Assembly (NCBI GenBank): GCA_963842575.1
Contig: CAWJGS010000001.1
Location: 248,001-312,000 of the forward strand
From: JACDER01 sp963842575
GTDB lineage: Bacteria > Actinomycetota > Thermoleophilia > Gaiellales > Gaiellaceae
DNA: 64,000 nt
Direction: 5' to 3'
A program made the position numbers and the translations under genes. This document shows positions 44,760-54,260 of this stretch, in pieces. Under the pieces are notes generated by a model. It saw only the letters and a program-made list of their open reading frames with translations. It searched no databases and was not told the DNA's origin. Positions within the stretch are counted from its first letter, which is position 1. Every line of letters starts with the position of its first letter.

Positions 44760-45164
44760 ATGGAGCCCCGCGGAATCCACCACGTCGGCGTCGCCGTCGC
44801 CGATCTCGACGGTGCCGTCTCCACCTACGAGCGGCTGTTCGGCGCCTCGCTCGAGCGCCGGGACACGCTTCCCGAACAGGGCGTGGAGGCTGCGGCGATG
44901 CGGCTGGGCGACGGGCGAGTCGAGCTGCTCGCCGCGCTCGGGGAGGACACGCCCGTGGGGCGTTTCCTGTCGAAGCGCGGGCCCGGCATGCACCACCTCG
45001 CGCTCGAAGTGGGTGATCTCCCCGCCGCGCTGCACGACGTGTCGGCCGCCGGCGGCGAGCTGATCGACCCGGAGCCGCGGAAGGGGCTGTACGGAATGCA
45101 AGTCGCCTTTGTCCATCCCGAAAGCACGGACGGGGTGCTCGTGGAGCTGGTCAGCCGTGGTTGA
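44760..45164 (+). CDS. mce: Methylmalonyl-CoA epimerase
   Basis: 134 residues, the usual size. VOC-fold metal ligands are His in RGIHHVGVAVADL, His in GPGMHHLALEVGDL and Glu in GVLVELVSRG. The segment PRKGLYGMQVAFVHPEST is typical of Mce. It interconverts the R and S forms of methylmalonyl-CoA. Mutase genes are not in the window. It is divergent from the hydrolase gene and overlaps the DUF3107 start. Confidence 0.9.
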   Translation: MEPRGIHHVGVAVADLDGAVSTYERLFGASLERRDTLPEQGVEAAAMRLGDGRVELLAALGEDTPVGRFLSKRGPGMHHLALEVGDLPAALHDVSAAGGELIDPEPRKGLYGMQVAFVHPESTDGVLVELVSRG

Positions 45165-45384
45165 GGACCGCACGCGCATCGAGGTCGCCTTCGAGGGCGG
45201 CGCCGCGATCGGCGTGCTCGTTTCCGGCGAGGTCGCCGACGCGCTCGAGCGCGCGCTGGAGTCGGGCAGCACCGAGTCGTTCCGGCTCGATGCCGAGGAC
45301 GGCCACTACACCGTGGCGCTGAAGCGCGTGGTCTACGTGAAGCGGTTCGCGCGCGACAGCCGCGTCGGCTTCGGCAACGCCTAG
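45157..45384 (+). CDS. DUF3107-like small protein
   Basis: 75 residues from a GTG inside the epimerase gene end. It reads RIEVAFEGGAAIGVLVSGE, a central acidic region, and VYVKRFARDSRVGFG, which is the conserved DUF3107 ending. The function is unknown. It lies between epimerase and a YchF-like GTPase and is probably co-transcribed. Confidence 0.72.
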   Translation: MVEDRTRIEVAFEGGAAIGVLVSGEVADALERALESGSTESFRLDAEDGHYTVALKRVVYVKRFARDSRVGFGNA

Positions 45385-45396
45385 GCGGCCGCCCGC

Positions 45397-46320
45397 ATGG
45401 AGGTAGGCATCGTCGGCCTTCCCGGCTCGGGGAAGACCACCCTGTTCCAGGCACTGACCGGCGTCGAGCCGCAGCTGGGGACCGGCAAGCCGAACCTGGG
45501 GATGGCGCAGATCCCAGACGAGCGCCTCGACCAGGTCGCGCGCATCGAGGAATCGGCGAAGGTCACGCCGGCCGCGCTGCGCGTGCTCGATGCGGCCGGG
45601 ACGAGCGCGGCACAGTTGGGGACGCTTCGTCGCGCCGATGCGCTGATCGCGGTGGTCGACGCCTTCTCCGGCGGCTCCGATCCGGCGGCCGACCTCGGCT
45701 CGCTTCACCTCGAGCTCCTCGTGGCCGACCAGGACCACGTCGAGCGCCGGCTCGAGCGCGTGCGCAAGGAGGCGAAGTCCGGCGATCCCGCGCTGCGGGA
45801 CGAGGTCGAGCGGCTGGAGGCGGCGTTGGATCTGCTGGCCGAGGACCGTCCCCTCCGCGAGCTGCCCGGCGGCGTCCCGGGGGCGCTGGAGCCACTCACG
45901 TCGAAGCCGCTGATCGTGGTCGAGAACGGCCCCTCCGGGATCGACGCCAAGCTCGAGCTCGAGCTCGCGTCAATGCCGGCGGATGAGGCGGCGGAGTTCC
46001 GCGATGGGCCGCCGGCCCTCGCCCGCGTCCTGCTCGAGCTGTTCGAGCAGCTCGACCTGATCTCGTACTTCACCGCCGGCGACACCGAGGCCAGGGCGTG
46101 GACGCTCGAGCGCGGCCAGACCGCCCTCGATGCCGCGGAGCAGATCCACACCGACATCGCGCGAGGCTTCATCCGCTGCGAGGTCATCCCCTGGGACGGA
46201 TTCGTGGAGAGCGGCTCGCGCGCGGAGGCGGCCCGGCGTGGGCTACAGCGCCTCGAGGGAAAGACCTACGTCGTACGGGACGGCGACGTGCTGAACATCA
46301 GGTTTTCGCCGCCGCGCTAG
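45397..46320 (+). CDS. ychF: YchF/OLA1-like GTPase (short form)
   Basis: 307 residues against about 360 for standard YchF. The G1 loop is VGIVGLPGSGKTTLFQALTG. A central coiled-coil insertion (LERVRKEAKSGDPALRDEVE) and the C-terminal TGS-type domain (LISYFTAGDTEARAWTLERG ... RGFIRCEVIPWDGFVE) are present. The G4 region reads KPLIVVENGPSG, so ATP/GTP preference is not predictable. A standard DxxG G3 motif was not seen, consistent with a shortened G domain. Family members bind ribosomes. Confidence 0.82.
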   Translation: MEVGIVGLPGSGKTTLFQALTGVEPQLGTGKPNLGMAQIPDERLDQVARIEESAKVTPAALRVLDAAGTSAAQLGTLRRADALIAVVDAFSGGSDPAADLGSLHLELLVADQDHVERRLERVRKEAKSGDPALRDEVERLEAALDLLAEDRPLRELPGGVPGALEPLTSKPLIVVENGPSGIDAKLELELASMPADEAAEFRDGPPALARVLLELFEQLDLISYFTAGDTEARAWTLERGQTALDAAEQIHTDIARGFIRCEVIPWDGFVESGSRAEAARRGLQRLEGKTYVVRDGDVLNIRFSPPR

Positions 46321-46326
46321 GCCGGC

Positions 46327-48105
46327 TCACGCGCCGTCGGTGCCGTCGGGCAAGGCCTCAGCTGCGACCTCGCCGCCGCCGCCGCTCGAGGCTGTCTCAT
46401 CGATGAGGGCGCTCAACCGGCGCTCGAGCTCGGACAGGCGGACCTTCTGAGTCTCGATCCGCTTCTCCTTCGCCGCGGCGAGCTCGCGCAACCGTTCGAT
46501 ACGCGCGTTCCGGCCGAACGGCTTGCCCCGCGTCATCTCCTGCGGGAGTCTCGCCGTCCGTGGTGCTCGTTGCCTCCAGCTGCTCGATCTCGGCGCGGAT
46601 CTCCTTCAGCCGTTCCTGTGCCCGGACGAGCCCCTCGGCGGCGCTGTCACGGGTCTTCTCCAGCGCGGCGATTCGCGCAGCCTTTTGGGCCGGTGTCTGC
46701 CGCCGTTCGGCCTTGGTGGAGGCGACGTCGGTGGAAGCACGTGCCGGTGCAGTGCCCGTGCTCTCCTGCTCGACCTCCGCTGCGAGCGCGCGCAGGCGCT
46801 CGAGCTCGCGGACGACGTGCACGTCACGTGTGTTCTCGGGCTGGTCTCCGATCGCCTTCTCGAGCTCCTCGATCTGCCCGTGCAGTTGCTCGAGGCGTTC
46901 GGGTGCCCGCGCGCGCTTCTTCCGCCGCTGCCGCCCGGTCCCGTTCTCAGCCTCGCTCTTCGACTTCTTCGACGTGTCGTTCCAAGCTCCGTCCCGCGAC
47001 CCCGCCCCGACCGCCTCGCTGCGCTCCTGCAGCTGGACGATGTTCTCGTTCGCCTGCTTCAGCAGCGTGTGGAGCTCTTCCAGCAGGCTCTGATCCGGGT
47101 TCGTTTGCCTTCGCGACCTGGTACTCCCATCCGAGCAGGCCGGCGCGGGCACGAACGAGCTCCTCCCACATCTGGCCTCGGCTGAGCTTCGAGGCAGCCG
47201 GGGGCTCTCCGTGACTCGCCCACCGGAGACCGCGGTTTTCAGCGCCGCGAGCTCGACGGCGAAGTCGGCGTCCTGGTCGGCGACCCTCCGGTCGAACTGC
47301 TCGGAGGCCCAACGGTACAACTCGATGTCGTAGGTGTTGAAGCGCTCCGCGATCGGCGTGAGGTCCTCCTTGGACTCCTGTGTCCGCGGCCGGTTCGTAG
47401 TCATGCGCTGGCTGACGTAGAGGATGCTGTTCAACTCGAGGCTGCGTTTGAGCAGCACCAGCGACTCGTCGAAGCGGTCGGCGAGGCCAAAGGAGATGAA
47501 GCGCTCGCTCGAGGTTCTCCTTGGCCTGCTCGAGCATCTCCTGGGTGACCTCTCCGAACGGCTCTGGATCGCCCGAGAGCATCCGGGTCTGAAGGTTGTC
47601 GTAGAGGTAGTCGCCTCCTCCGAGCACGTCCTCGAAAGCTCAGTCCTCGGGAATGGGGTTCCTCTTGCGCACGGAGCGGGCGCGGTAGTAGTGCGACAGC
47701 GTGCGCTCGACCGGATCGCGCAGGAACGTGATGTACCGGGAGTCGCTGGGCAGGTACTGGTAGATGCCGAAGGGCAGGTGCCCACCGAGCAGGTGGATGT
47801 CGCGCGTGACTACAGGCCCAGACTGGCGCAGCTTCACGACGGGCCCTGAGTCGATGCCTCCGGCGCCGTGGAACACGTTTCCGAGCGAGTCCGCACGCCT
47901 CCGGCCGGAAAGTTGCCGCGCAGGACGCTGATCAGCGTCGTCCCGGCAGTCTTGGGGATGTGGATGAACACGGTCAGCGGGCCGCGGCGGGACGCTGTCG
48001 GACGGCTCCCCTTGGGGGAGCGCCGTGCCGGCTCCGCGCCGCGTGCTCGCGCCGCGCGTCGACCGCAGCCGCCGCCGACTCGGCCGTTGTTTGCTCTTCG
48101 TTCAA
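46327..48105 (-). CDS. Sulfotransferase with long C-terminal coiled coil (frame broken)
   Basis: About 590 residues when frames are joined. The TTG start at 48105 follows a strong GGAGGAGGAGG ribosome-binding site. After a roughly 45-residue basic N-terminus come the PAPS loop TVFIHIPKTAGTTLISVL and the 3'-phosphate site ITFLRDPVERTLSHYY. The remaining 300 residues are helical with heptad character (for example LEQLHGQIEELEKAIG, RIAALEKTRDSAAEGL and LRELAAAKEKRIETQKVRL). Shifts fall near 47975, 47895, 47640, 47510, 47210, 47100 and 46530. It is divergent from the repeat lipoprotein gene. The coiled coil may anchor or oligomerise the enzyme; the acceptor is unknown. Confidence 0.72.
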
Positions 48106-48127
48106 AACCCCTCCTCCTCCGAGGGAC

Positions 48128-48219
48128 GGATTGTAGGGGATTCGTTCAGTGGGCCTGAGCCGACGGCCACGGGGCGTACGGTTCGGCGGCTGATTCGCGT
48201 CGGATAGTCCCTACAATCC
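48128..48219. promoter_or_regulatory. Divergent promoter with symmetric -10 elements
   Basis: GGATTGTAGGG (48128-48138) and CCCTACAATCC (48209-48219) form a perfect 11-bp inverted repeat. Each arm contains TACAAT reading toward the gene it faces: rightward to the lipoprotein (GTG at 48253) and leftward to the coiled-coil sulfotransferase (TTG at 48105). Positions fit -10 boxes for both. No clear TTGACA was seen on either side. Confidence 0.6.
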
Positions 48220-48252
48220 GCCCGGATGTCGAATGGCCGCGGCCTACTGACC

Positions 48253-50257
48253 GTGAGCCGTCGACGGGCGATCGTCTTCGGAGATAGCGACGGCGTCGCT
48301 TCTCGCCGTGGCCGGTTGTGCAGGCGGCAGTAGTCTCGGAGCAGGGCAAGAGTCCGCCGCGAACATCCCTTCCGCCCGGAGGCACGAGCCGGATGATCCA
48401 CGGCACGGGCGCGCATAAGGGCGTGACGCTCAAGGCCGTTGTCTACGGCGGCTCCGGTGAGGTCAAGAACCCGAGGTTCGACCTCACCCCGAAGTCGGGA
48501 CAGCACTTCGTCGGGGTCAAGCTCGGCCTGAGGAATTTCGGAACGAAGCCGTTCACCGGCGATCCGTCGCTGACCGCGTCGGTCGCGAGCGACAACGGTG
48601 ACGGTCTCCAAGGCACTCGATGTCGGCAAGCGCGGCTTCAAGGAAGTCACCCTGAAGCCGAGCCAATTCGTGCTCGGGAGACTCTTCTTCGAGGTCCCGG
48701 ACAACACGCAAGTTGAGCTCGTTCACCTTCAGGCCCTTCGGGACGGCGAGCAAGCCGGTGCTCTTCAAGATCTCGCATGGGAAGAGCGGGGACACGACCA
48801 AGTCGACAAAGCCGCTTCCGGCCGGCGGGACCCGCAAGATTCTGCGCGGCACCCAGCCGGGCGCCGTTATCACGGCGGTCGTCTACGGCAGCTCCGGTGA
48901 GGTGCCCGATGCCAAGGTGCCGGCGAAACCGCATCCCGGCAACCACTTCATCGCGGTCAAGGTCGGGCTCAGAAACCTCGGCAAGCGGCTCTACAGCCTC
49001 GACCCCGCGGTCAGTGCGGCGATCAAGAACGACAAGGGCGAGCTCTCTCGCGCGGTCAAGGGGACCGGTCTCGGGCAGATCGAGCTCCAGAAGGACGAGA
49101 CGGCCTACGGTCGACTCTTCTTCGAGCTTCCCGACAAGACCAGCCTCAGTTCGTTCCGCTTTCGGCCGTTCGGGCAAAGGGAAAGCTCGCCGTCCTTCCG
49201 CTCACGCATGGGCAGACAACCAGCAGGACGCAGTCGTCTCGGCGAAGCCACTCCCGGACGGAGGCACGCGCAAGATCGCGAAGCGCGGCCGGACGACGCT
49301 CAAGGCAGTCGTCTACGGCAACTCCGGCGAGCATCAAGCCGGACCAGTTCACCGGTCAAGGCCCGCACCGGGACACCACATCGTCGCGATCAAGTTCGGG
49401 CTGCGGAACATGCAGGGCGGCCTCTACCACGCCAATCCGAGCCTCAACCGCTTTCATCACCAACGAAAAGGGCAAGGTATCGGCGCGCGCCCGTCGCTCG
49501 GGACGCGGGATCGGCAAGATCGCGCTCAAGCAGGACCAGGGCATCTACGGCCGCATCTTCTTCGAGATCGAGGACAAGACGACCCCGAGCACCTTCCGCT
49601 TCCGCCCCTTCGGGGTCGCCGACAAGCCAGTGGTCTTCAAGATCGCGCACGGGGGGAGCCACACGGTCGGCGTGAAGCTGCCAACCGAGACCAAGCTCGG
49701 CACGCCGACGCCGCTCCCGGGCGGCGGGGACCGGAGAATCGTCTCGCACAGCGGCACAACAGTGAAGGCCGTCATCTACGGCGGCGAGGGGGAGGTCGCG
49801 GACACGAAGTTCGCCGTCAAGCCGCCGAAGGGATACCACCTGATCGCGATCAGACATCGGGCTCCGGAACATGGGCCCGGGCACCTACAAGGGCACGCCT
49901 TTCCTGGTCACCTCGATCACCAACACGAAGGGCAAGCTCTCGAACGCGCTCCACTCGCGGTACGGCCTCGGAAAGGTCATTCTCAAGCCCGACCGCGGCG
50001 TCTACGGCCGGATCTTCTTCCAGATCGCCGACCACACCAAGCCCGCCTCGGTGCGCATCAGGCTCTTCGGCTACGGGCCGGGCACGAAGGTGACCGTCTT
50101 CACGATCGAGCACGGCAACAAGCCGAGCTCGAGCGAAGTAGCTCCGCCGCCCACGCGACTCGAGGCGCGTCGAAGGGGGTTCTCACGCTCGTTGTGCCTT
50201 GCTAGTCTGCGCGACCGTGGCCGATGCCTCGACCCAACCGAGCGAACAGCGTCCTGA
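48253..50257 (+). CDS. Lipoprotein with four tandem beta-sandwich-like repeats (frame broken)
   Basis: About 650 residues. The N-terminus SRRRAIVFG followed by SLLAVAGC is a signal peptide with a VAGC lipobox. Four repeats of about 145 residues start near 48380, 48800, 49245 and 49705. Each contains a TLKAVVYGGSGEV-like strand, HFVGVKLGLRNFG-like core, an LGRLFFEVPD-like strand and an FTFRPFG-like end. The pattern resembles DUF4352-type extracellular Ig-like domains, but this assignment is tentative. Shifts occur near 48282, 48600, 48715, 49180, 49340, 49450 and 49850. The end is uncertain; the last repeat finishes near 50125, while the frame runs to 50257 into the next gene. Confidence 0.65.
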
Positions 50258-51239
50258 CCCCGCGATCGCCGCGGGGGATCCGCTGCTTGCCTTCGTCCAC
50301 ATCCCGCGAACCGGTGGCGGGACCATGTCGAGCGCGATCTCGAAGAACTACTCGAGGTTGAGGGGCGTCGGGAACTTCCAGAAAGGTCCCGAGAGGACCC
50401 GGGACGCCGTCGAGCGGCTCGGGGCCGATCCGGGCGAGTGGAAGGCGCTCGGCGACCACGCCCCGCTCGGTCTTTACTGCGCTATCTCCCCGCCGACACC
50501 CGGTACATGACGGTCCTCCGGGACCCCGTCGACCGGGTTCTCTCCCATTACCACTTCCACGCTCGGGCCGGCGAGCGCAAGTTGAAGACGATCTGGGAGG
50601 GCGTTGCTCGCAACGCGACAGTGAGGAGAGAGGAGGGGAGCCGGTCACGCTCGATGACGAGACCGACTTCTCGCTCGAGGCGGGCCTCGCGAGGAGGGTC
50701 ACGATTTACGACAACTTCATGACCCGGTTTCTCTGGGGAGGCGAGACGATCTTCGGCGAGCTACCCCCGGACGCGCTCGACCGGGCCAAGGAGAACGTCG
50801 CGTCGTTCTGGTTCGTCGGCATCCAGGAGCGCCTGGATGACTCGATCGTCCTGCTCGGCCGCAAGCTCGGTATCGGCCTGATGCCCTACCACCTCCGGCA
50901 TGTGAACCAGACGCGTCCGCAGCTCGAGGAGACGTCGGACGAGCTGCGAGGGCTGATCGCCGAGCACAACCAGCTCGACGCCGAGTTGTACCGGTTCGCC
51001 CGCGAGCGTTTCGACAGTGAGTCGCCGAGCCCCGAGGAGCTGGCGGCGGACGGAGAGGAGTTGCGGCAGCTGAGCATCGCCGTCACGGCCGCAGGCGAGG
51101 CGCGTAGGGCGGGAAGAAGGACCGGAAGGCGGCCGCGAGGGCGGCGCGCGAGGAGCGGGAGACGAAGCGGGCTGCGGTTCGGGCCGAGCGAGCCGATCAG
51201 AAGTCCCAGAAGAAGAGTCGGGAAGACAAACCGACGTAA
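50217..51239 (+). CDS. Second sulfotransferase of the locus (frame broken)
   Basis: About 340 residues from a GTG. The PAPS loop is LAFVHIPRTGGGTMSSAI and the 3'-phosphate site MTVLRDPVDRVLSHYHFHA. The C-terminal half has ENVASFWFVGIQERLDDSI, closely parallel to the first sulfotransferase (FISFGLADRFDESLVLL). The end is a charged helix (KDRKAAARAAREERE ... KSREDKPT) reached after a shift near 51110; other shifts lie near 50490 and 50630. It probably shares a transcript with the repeat lipoprotein. Confidence 0.75.
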
Positions 51240-51320
51240 ACCCCGAACCGGGCGGGGGCAGGACCAGGAGCCGGAGCAGGAGCCAGCGAGCCGGCCCCGG
51301 GCGACGCGACCTGACGGTCT

Positions 51321-52025
51321 CTATTCCGGCCTGACGTACCGGTAACCGAAGCCGCGAACCGTCTCGACGAGCCTGGGCGAGCCAGGATCCTCCTCGATCT
51401 TCTTGCGCAGGTACCCGACGTAGATCTTCACGGGATCGCTGCTCGATTCGTGCGTACGGCCCCAGACGAGCTCGATCAGCTGCTGGCGCGAAAGGACCTG
51501 ACCCGTGTGCTCCGTCAGCGCCGCCAGCAGCCGGAACTCGAGGGGCGTCAAGGACACCGTCTCGTCGCGCACCGTCACGGAGCGCGCGGCGAAGTCGATG
51601 CAGACGGTGCCGTCGTCGTACAGCTCCTTCGCGACCGTCTTCTCGCCCGCGCGCCGGAGCACCGCCTCTATCCGCGCCGACAGCTCGGCCGGGCTGAACG
51701 GCTTGCCCACGTAGTCGTCCGCGCCGCTGCGCAGCCCGCGCACCCGCTCCAGCTCGCTGTCTCGTGACGTCAGCATGATCACCGGCACGTCCGAGACGTC
51801 TCGGATCAGCTCGAGCGTCCGCCAGCCGTCCAGCTCCGGCATCACGACGTCCAGCAGCACCACGTCGGGCTTGACCTCGTACAGTCGCCGAAGCCCTTCG
51901 TGGCCGTCAGGGGCGCTCGCCACCGTGTACCCGCCGCGCTCGAGCCGGTCGCTGACCGCCGCGCGGACGGTCTCACTATCGTCGATCACGAGGACGGTCT
52001 TTCCGCTCATGGCGCTCATTCTCAC
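51321..52025 (-). CDS. OmpR-family response regulator of the chemosensory operon
   Basis: 234 residues. The receiver has VLVIDDSETVRAAV, Asp in VVLLDVVMPELDG and Lys in DDYVGKPFSPAE. The winged helix shows LTPLEFRLLAALTEHTGQV, DPVKIYVGYLRKKIEEDP and VRGFGYRYV. Its GTG overlaps the cheR stop by one base, so it is the last gene of the che operon. A DNA-binding output instead of CheY suggests the array controls transcription. Confidence 0.9.
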   Translation of the reverse strand: MRMSAMSGKTVLVIDDSETVRAAVSDRLERGGYTVASAPDGHEGLRRLYEVKPDVVLLDVVMPELDGWRTLELIRDVSDVPVIMLTSRDSELERVRGLRSGADDYVGKPFSPAELSARIEAVLRRAGEKTVAKELYDDGTVCIDFAARSVTVRDETVSLTPLEFRLLAALTEHTGQVLSRQQLIELVWGRTHESSSDPVKIYVGYLRKKIEEDPGSPRLVETVRGFGYRYVRPE

Positions 52026-53212
52026 TACTTCCTAGCGAGGGCGGCGATTCTCGCACGGCAGGCGGCGGCGATGTCGCCGAGATCGACTTGCCGCAGAAGC
52101 TCGTCGTGCCGGTCGTCTTCGGGATCCAGGGCCCTCAGCGTCTGCTCGTAGGCGCGCCTGGCGTCGCCGGGCTCGCCGAGCTCGTCGTAGGCGCGGCCGA
52201 GTGTGAAGGAGGCGAGGCTGAAGCGCGGGTCGATGTACACCGCGCGGCGGAGGGAGACGACCGCCTCCGAGCTCGCTCCGGCGGCGAGCTGGACGAGCCC
52301 TTGGACGAAGTAGGCCCCCGCATCGAGCGGATTCTGCGCAAGCAGCTCGGCGGTAGCCTCGAGCGCCTCCGCGTGACGTCCGTCGTCCGCAGCCGTCAAA
52401 GCCCCCGCCAGGAGCTCCTCGAGCTTGCGTGGCGACTCGCGCACCGGCGGGCGCTGTGAGGGCGCGGCCTCCTCGAGGCGCCGAGTGGCGCCCTGGAGCG
52501 CGTCCGCCGCGCCCAGCAAGAGCACCCCGTCCGGCTCGAGCGCCCGCTCGAGGGACGCGATCACCGCGTCGACGGTCGGCTGGTCGAAGTAGATGAGAAC
52601 GTTCCGGCAGGTGATGAGGTCGAACCGGCCCTCGCCGAGCGGCGGAGCGGGGTCGCGGACGAGGTTGTGGCGGGCGAAGCGGACCGGTCGGCGGAGGACC
52701 TCCATGGGGCTCCACAGCGCGTCTTCTTCGGTGAAGTACCTCTCGCGTAACCGCTGACTCAGCCCGGTGACCGACCTGCCGCGGTAGCGGGCCTCCCGCG
52801 CGGCCTCGAGCGCCGACTCCGAGACGTCGGTCGCGAGCACGTCGACGGGCGGCTCGGCCGTGCCCAGGCTCTCCGCGGCGAGCAGCACGAGCGAGTACGC
52901 CTCCTCGCCGGTCGCGCAACCGGCCACCCAGATCCGCGCGCTGCCCGCCTCCGTCAGACGCTGCCAGTCGATGGTCTCGAGCTCGCGTGGATCGCGCAGG
53001 AACGAGGTCTCCTGCACCGTGATCTCGTCCACGAGCCGCTGGACGAGTCTCGGCCCGGTGAGCGGCTCGCCTGCGAGGCGGAGGAATCCCGCCGGGCCTT
53101 CGCCCGGCGCGACGCGCTCGATCGCCGCTTCCAGGGCGCGGCGCTGGGACTCGCGCAGCGACACGCCGCACTCGCGGCGCACGAGCTCCGCGACGTGGTC
53201 GAGGTCGGTCAT
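52025..53212 (-). CDS. cheR: CheR methyltransferase with C-terminal TPR
   Basis: 395 residues. The N-terminal CheR helical domain is followed by the SAM fold with ARIWVAGCATGEEAYSLVLL, VLATDVSESALEAAREARY and FDLITCRNVLIYFDQPT. A TPR-like region occupies about residues 285-385 (AEALEATAELLAQNPLDAGA ... LASFTLGRAYDELGEPGDAR). It methylates MCP glutamates. No stop codon separates it from the cheB frame upstream; the ATG at 53212 (MTDLDHVAEL) is the natural CheR start if the proteins are separate. Confidence 0.88.
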   Translation of the reverse strand: MTDLDHVAELVRRECGVSLRESQRRALEAAIERVAPGEGPAGFLRLAGEPLTGPRLVQRLVDEITVQETSFLRDPRELETIDWQRLTEAGSARIWVAGCATGEEAYSLVLLAAESLGTAEPPVDVLATDVSESALEAAREARYRGRSVTGLSQRLRERYFTEEDALWSPMEVLRRPVRFARHNLVRDPAPPLGEGRFDLITCRNVLIYFDQPTVDAVIASLERALEPDGVLLLGAADALQGATRRLEEAAPSQRPPVRESPRKLEELLAGALTAADDGRHAEALEATAELLAQNPLDAGAYFVQGLVQLAAGASSEAVVSLRRAVYIDPRFSLASFTLGRAYDELGEPGDARRAYEQTLRALDPEDDRHDELLRQVDLGDIAAACRARIAALARK

Positions 53213-54260
53213 CCGGCCGCGAGCCGGCCGAAGCCGTCTCAGGTGTCTCGCGATCCCGTTCAGAGGCAGGACGAGCTCCGCGCCGCCTTCGATCGCCGCC
53301 CTGGGCATCCCGAACACGGTGGACGTCGCCTCGTCCTGCGCGATCGTCAGGCCGCCCGCGGCGCGCACGGCCTGCACGCCGGCGGCTCCGTCCCGTCCCA
53401 TCCCGGTCAGCACGACTGCGACCGCGTCCCGGCCGGCATTCGCGGCCAGGCTCGTCAGCAGCGCATCCGCCGAGGGGCGGTGGACGGCCGGGTGCGGTCG
53501 AGTCGTCGAGCACGAGCATGCCCGTCGGGCCCAAAAGCAAGTCGGCGTCCTCGGGCGCGACCCAGACGCCGGTGCGAGGTCGTATCCCGTGCTCGGCTGC
53601 TCGCACGGGCAGCGGGATGCTGTCCGCCAGCCAGCGCACGAGCCCTTCGGTGAAGCCGGCGGCGATGTGCTGGACGACCAGGATCGGGATCGCGAACGTC
53701 TCCGGAAGCGTCTGCAGAATCGCGGCGAGCGCCTGCGGGCCGCCCGTGGACGCGCAGACGCCGATGACCGAGGCGGCGCGCTCGGCCGGGGCCGTGTCGT
53801 CGAGCCGCCCGGCCAGCCTGGCGCGCGGATGGCGGATGACCCGGATGCCGCTCAGGACCTGCACGCGACGGCGCAGGGCGGCCGCGTCGGCGCCTGCCGG
53901 GTCGCGGAGGTCGATCGACTCCTTGTGCATCGCGTCCAGCGCACCGGCGGCGAGCGCGGCGGCGGCGTTGGCCGAGCGAGGCCCCACGTGCGCCGAGAGC
54001 ACCAGGATCGGGGTCGGGTCGGTAGCCATGATCTGCTCCACTGCCTCGAGCCCGGACATCCCGGGAAGCTCGAGATCCATCGTCACGAGGTCCGGAGTCA
54101 GTCGACGCAGGGCCGCGATCGCCTCCTCGGCCGTGGGGAAGACGCCGACGACCTCGATCTCATCACCCTCCTCGAGCACGCGCCGGAGCCCCTGCGCGTA
54201 CGTGGGCGAGTCGTCGCAGATGAGGACGCGCCGCAGCGCGCCTCCCGCGGCCCGGCTCAA
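53213..54260 (-). CDS. cheB: CheB methylesterase (one frameshift, runs into CheR)
   Basis: About 350 residues. The receiver has VLICDDSPTYAQGL, Asp in LVTMDLELPGMSG, and AGALDAMHKES with the switch Lys. The esterase triad is Ser in GVCASTGGPQAL, His in LVVQHIAAGF and Asp in LTGMGRDGAAG. A shift near 53500 separates the first two from the third. After it the frame continues without stop into CheR, giving an in-frame CheB-CheR fusion as sequenced. The start overlaps the cheA stop by four bases. Confidence 0.85.
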
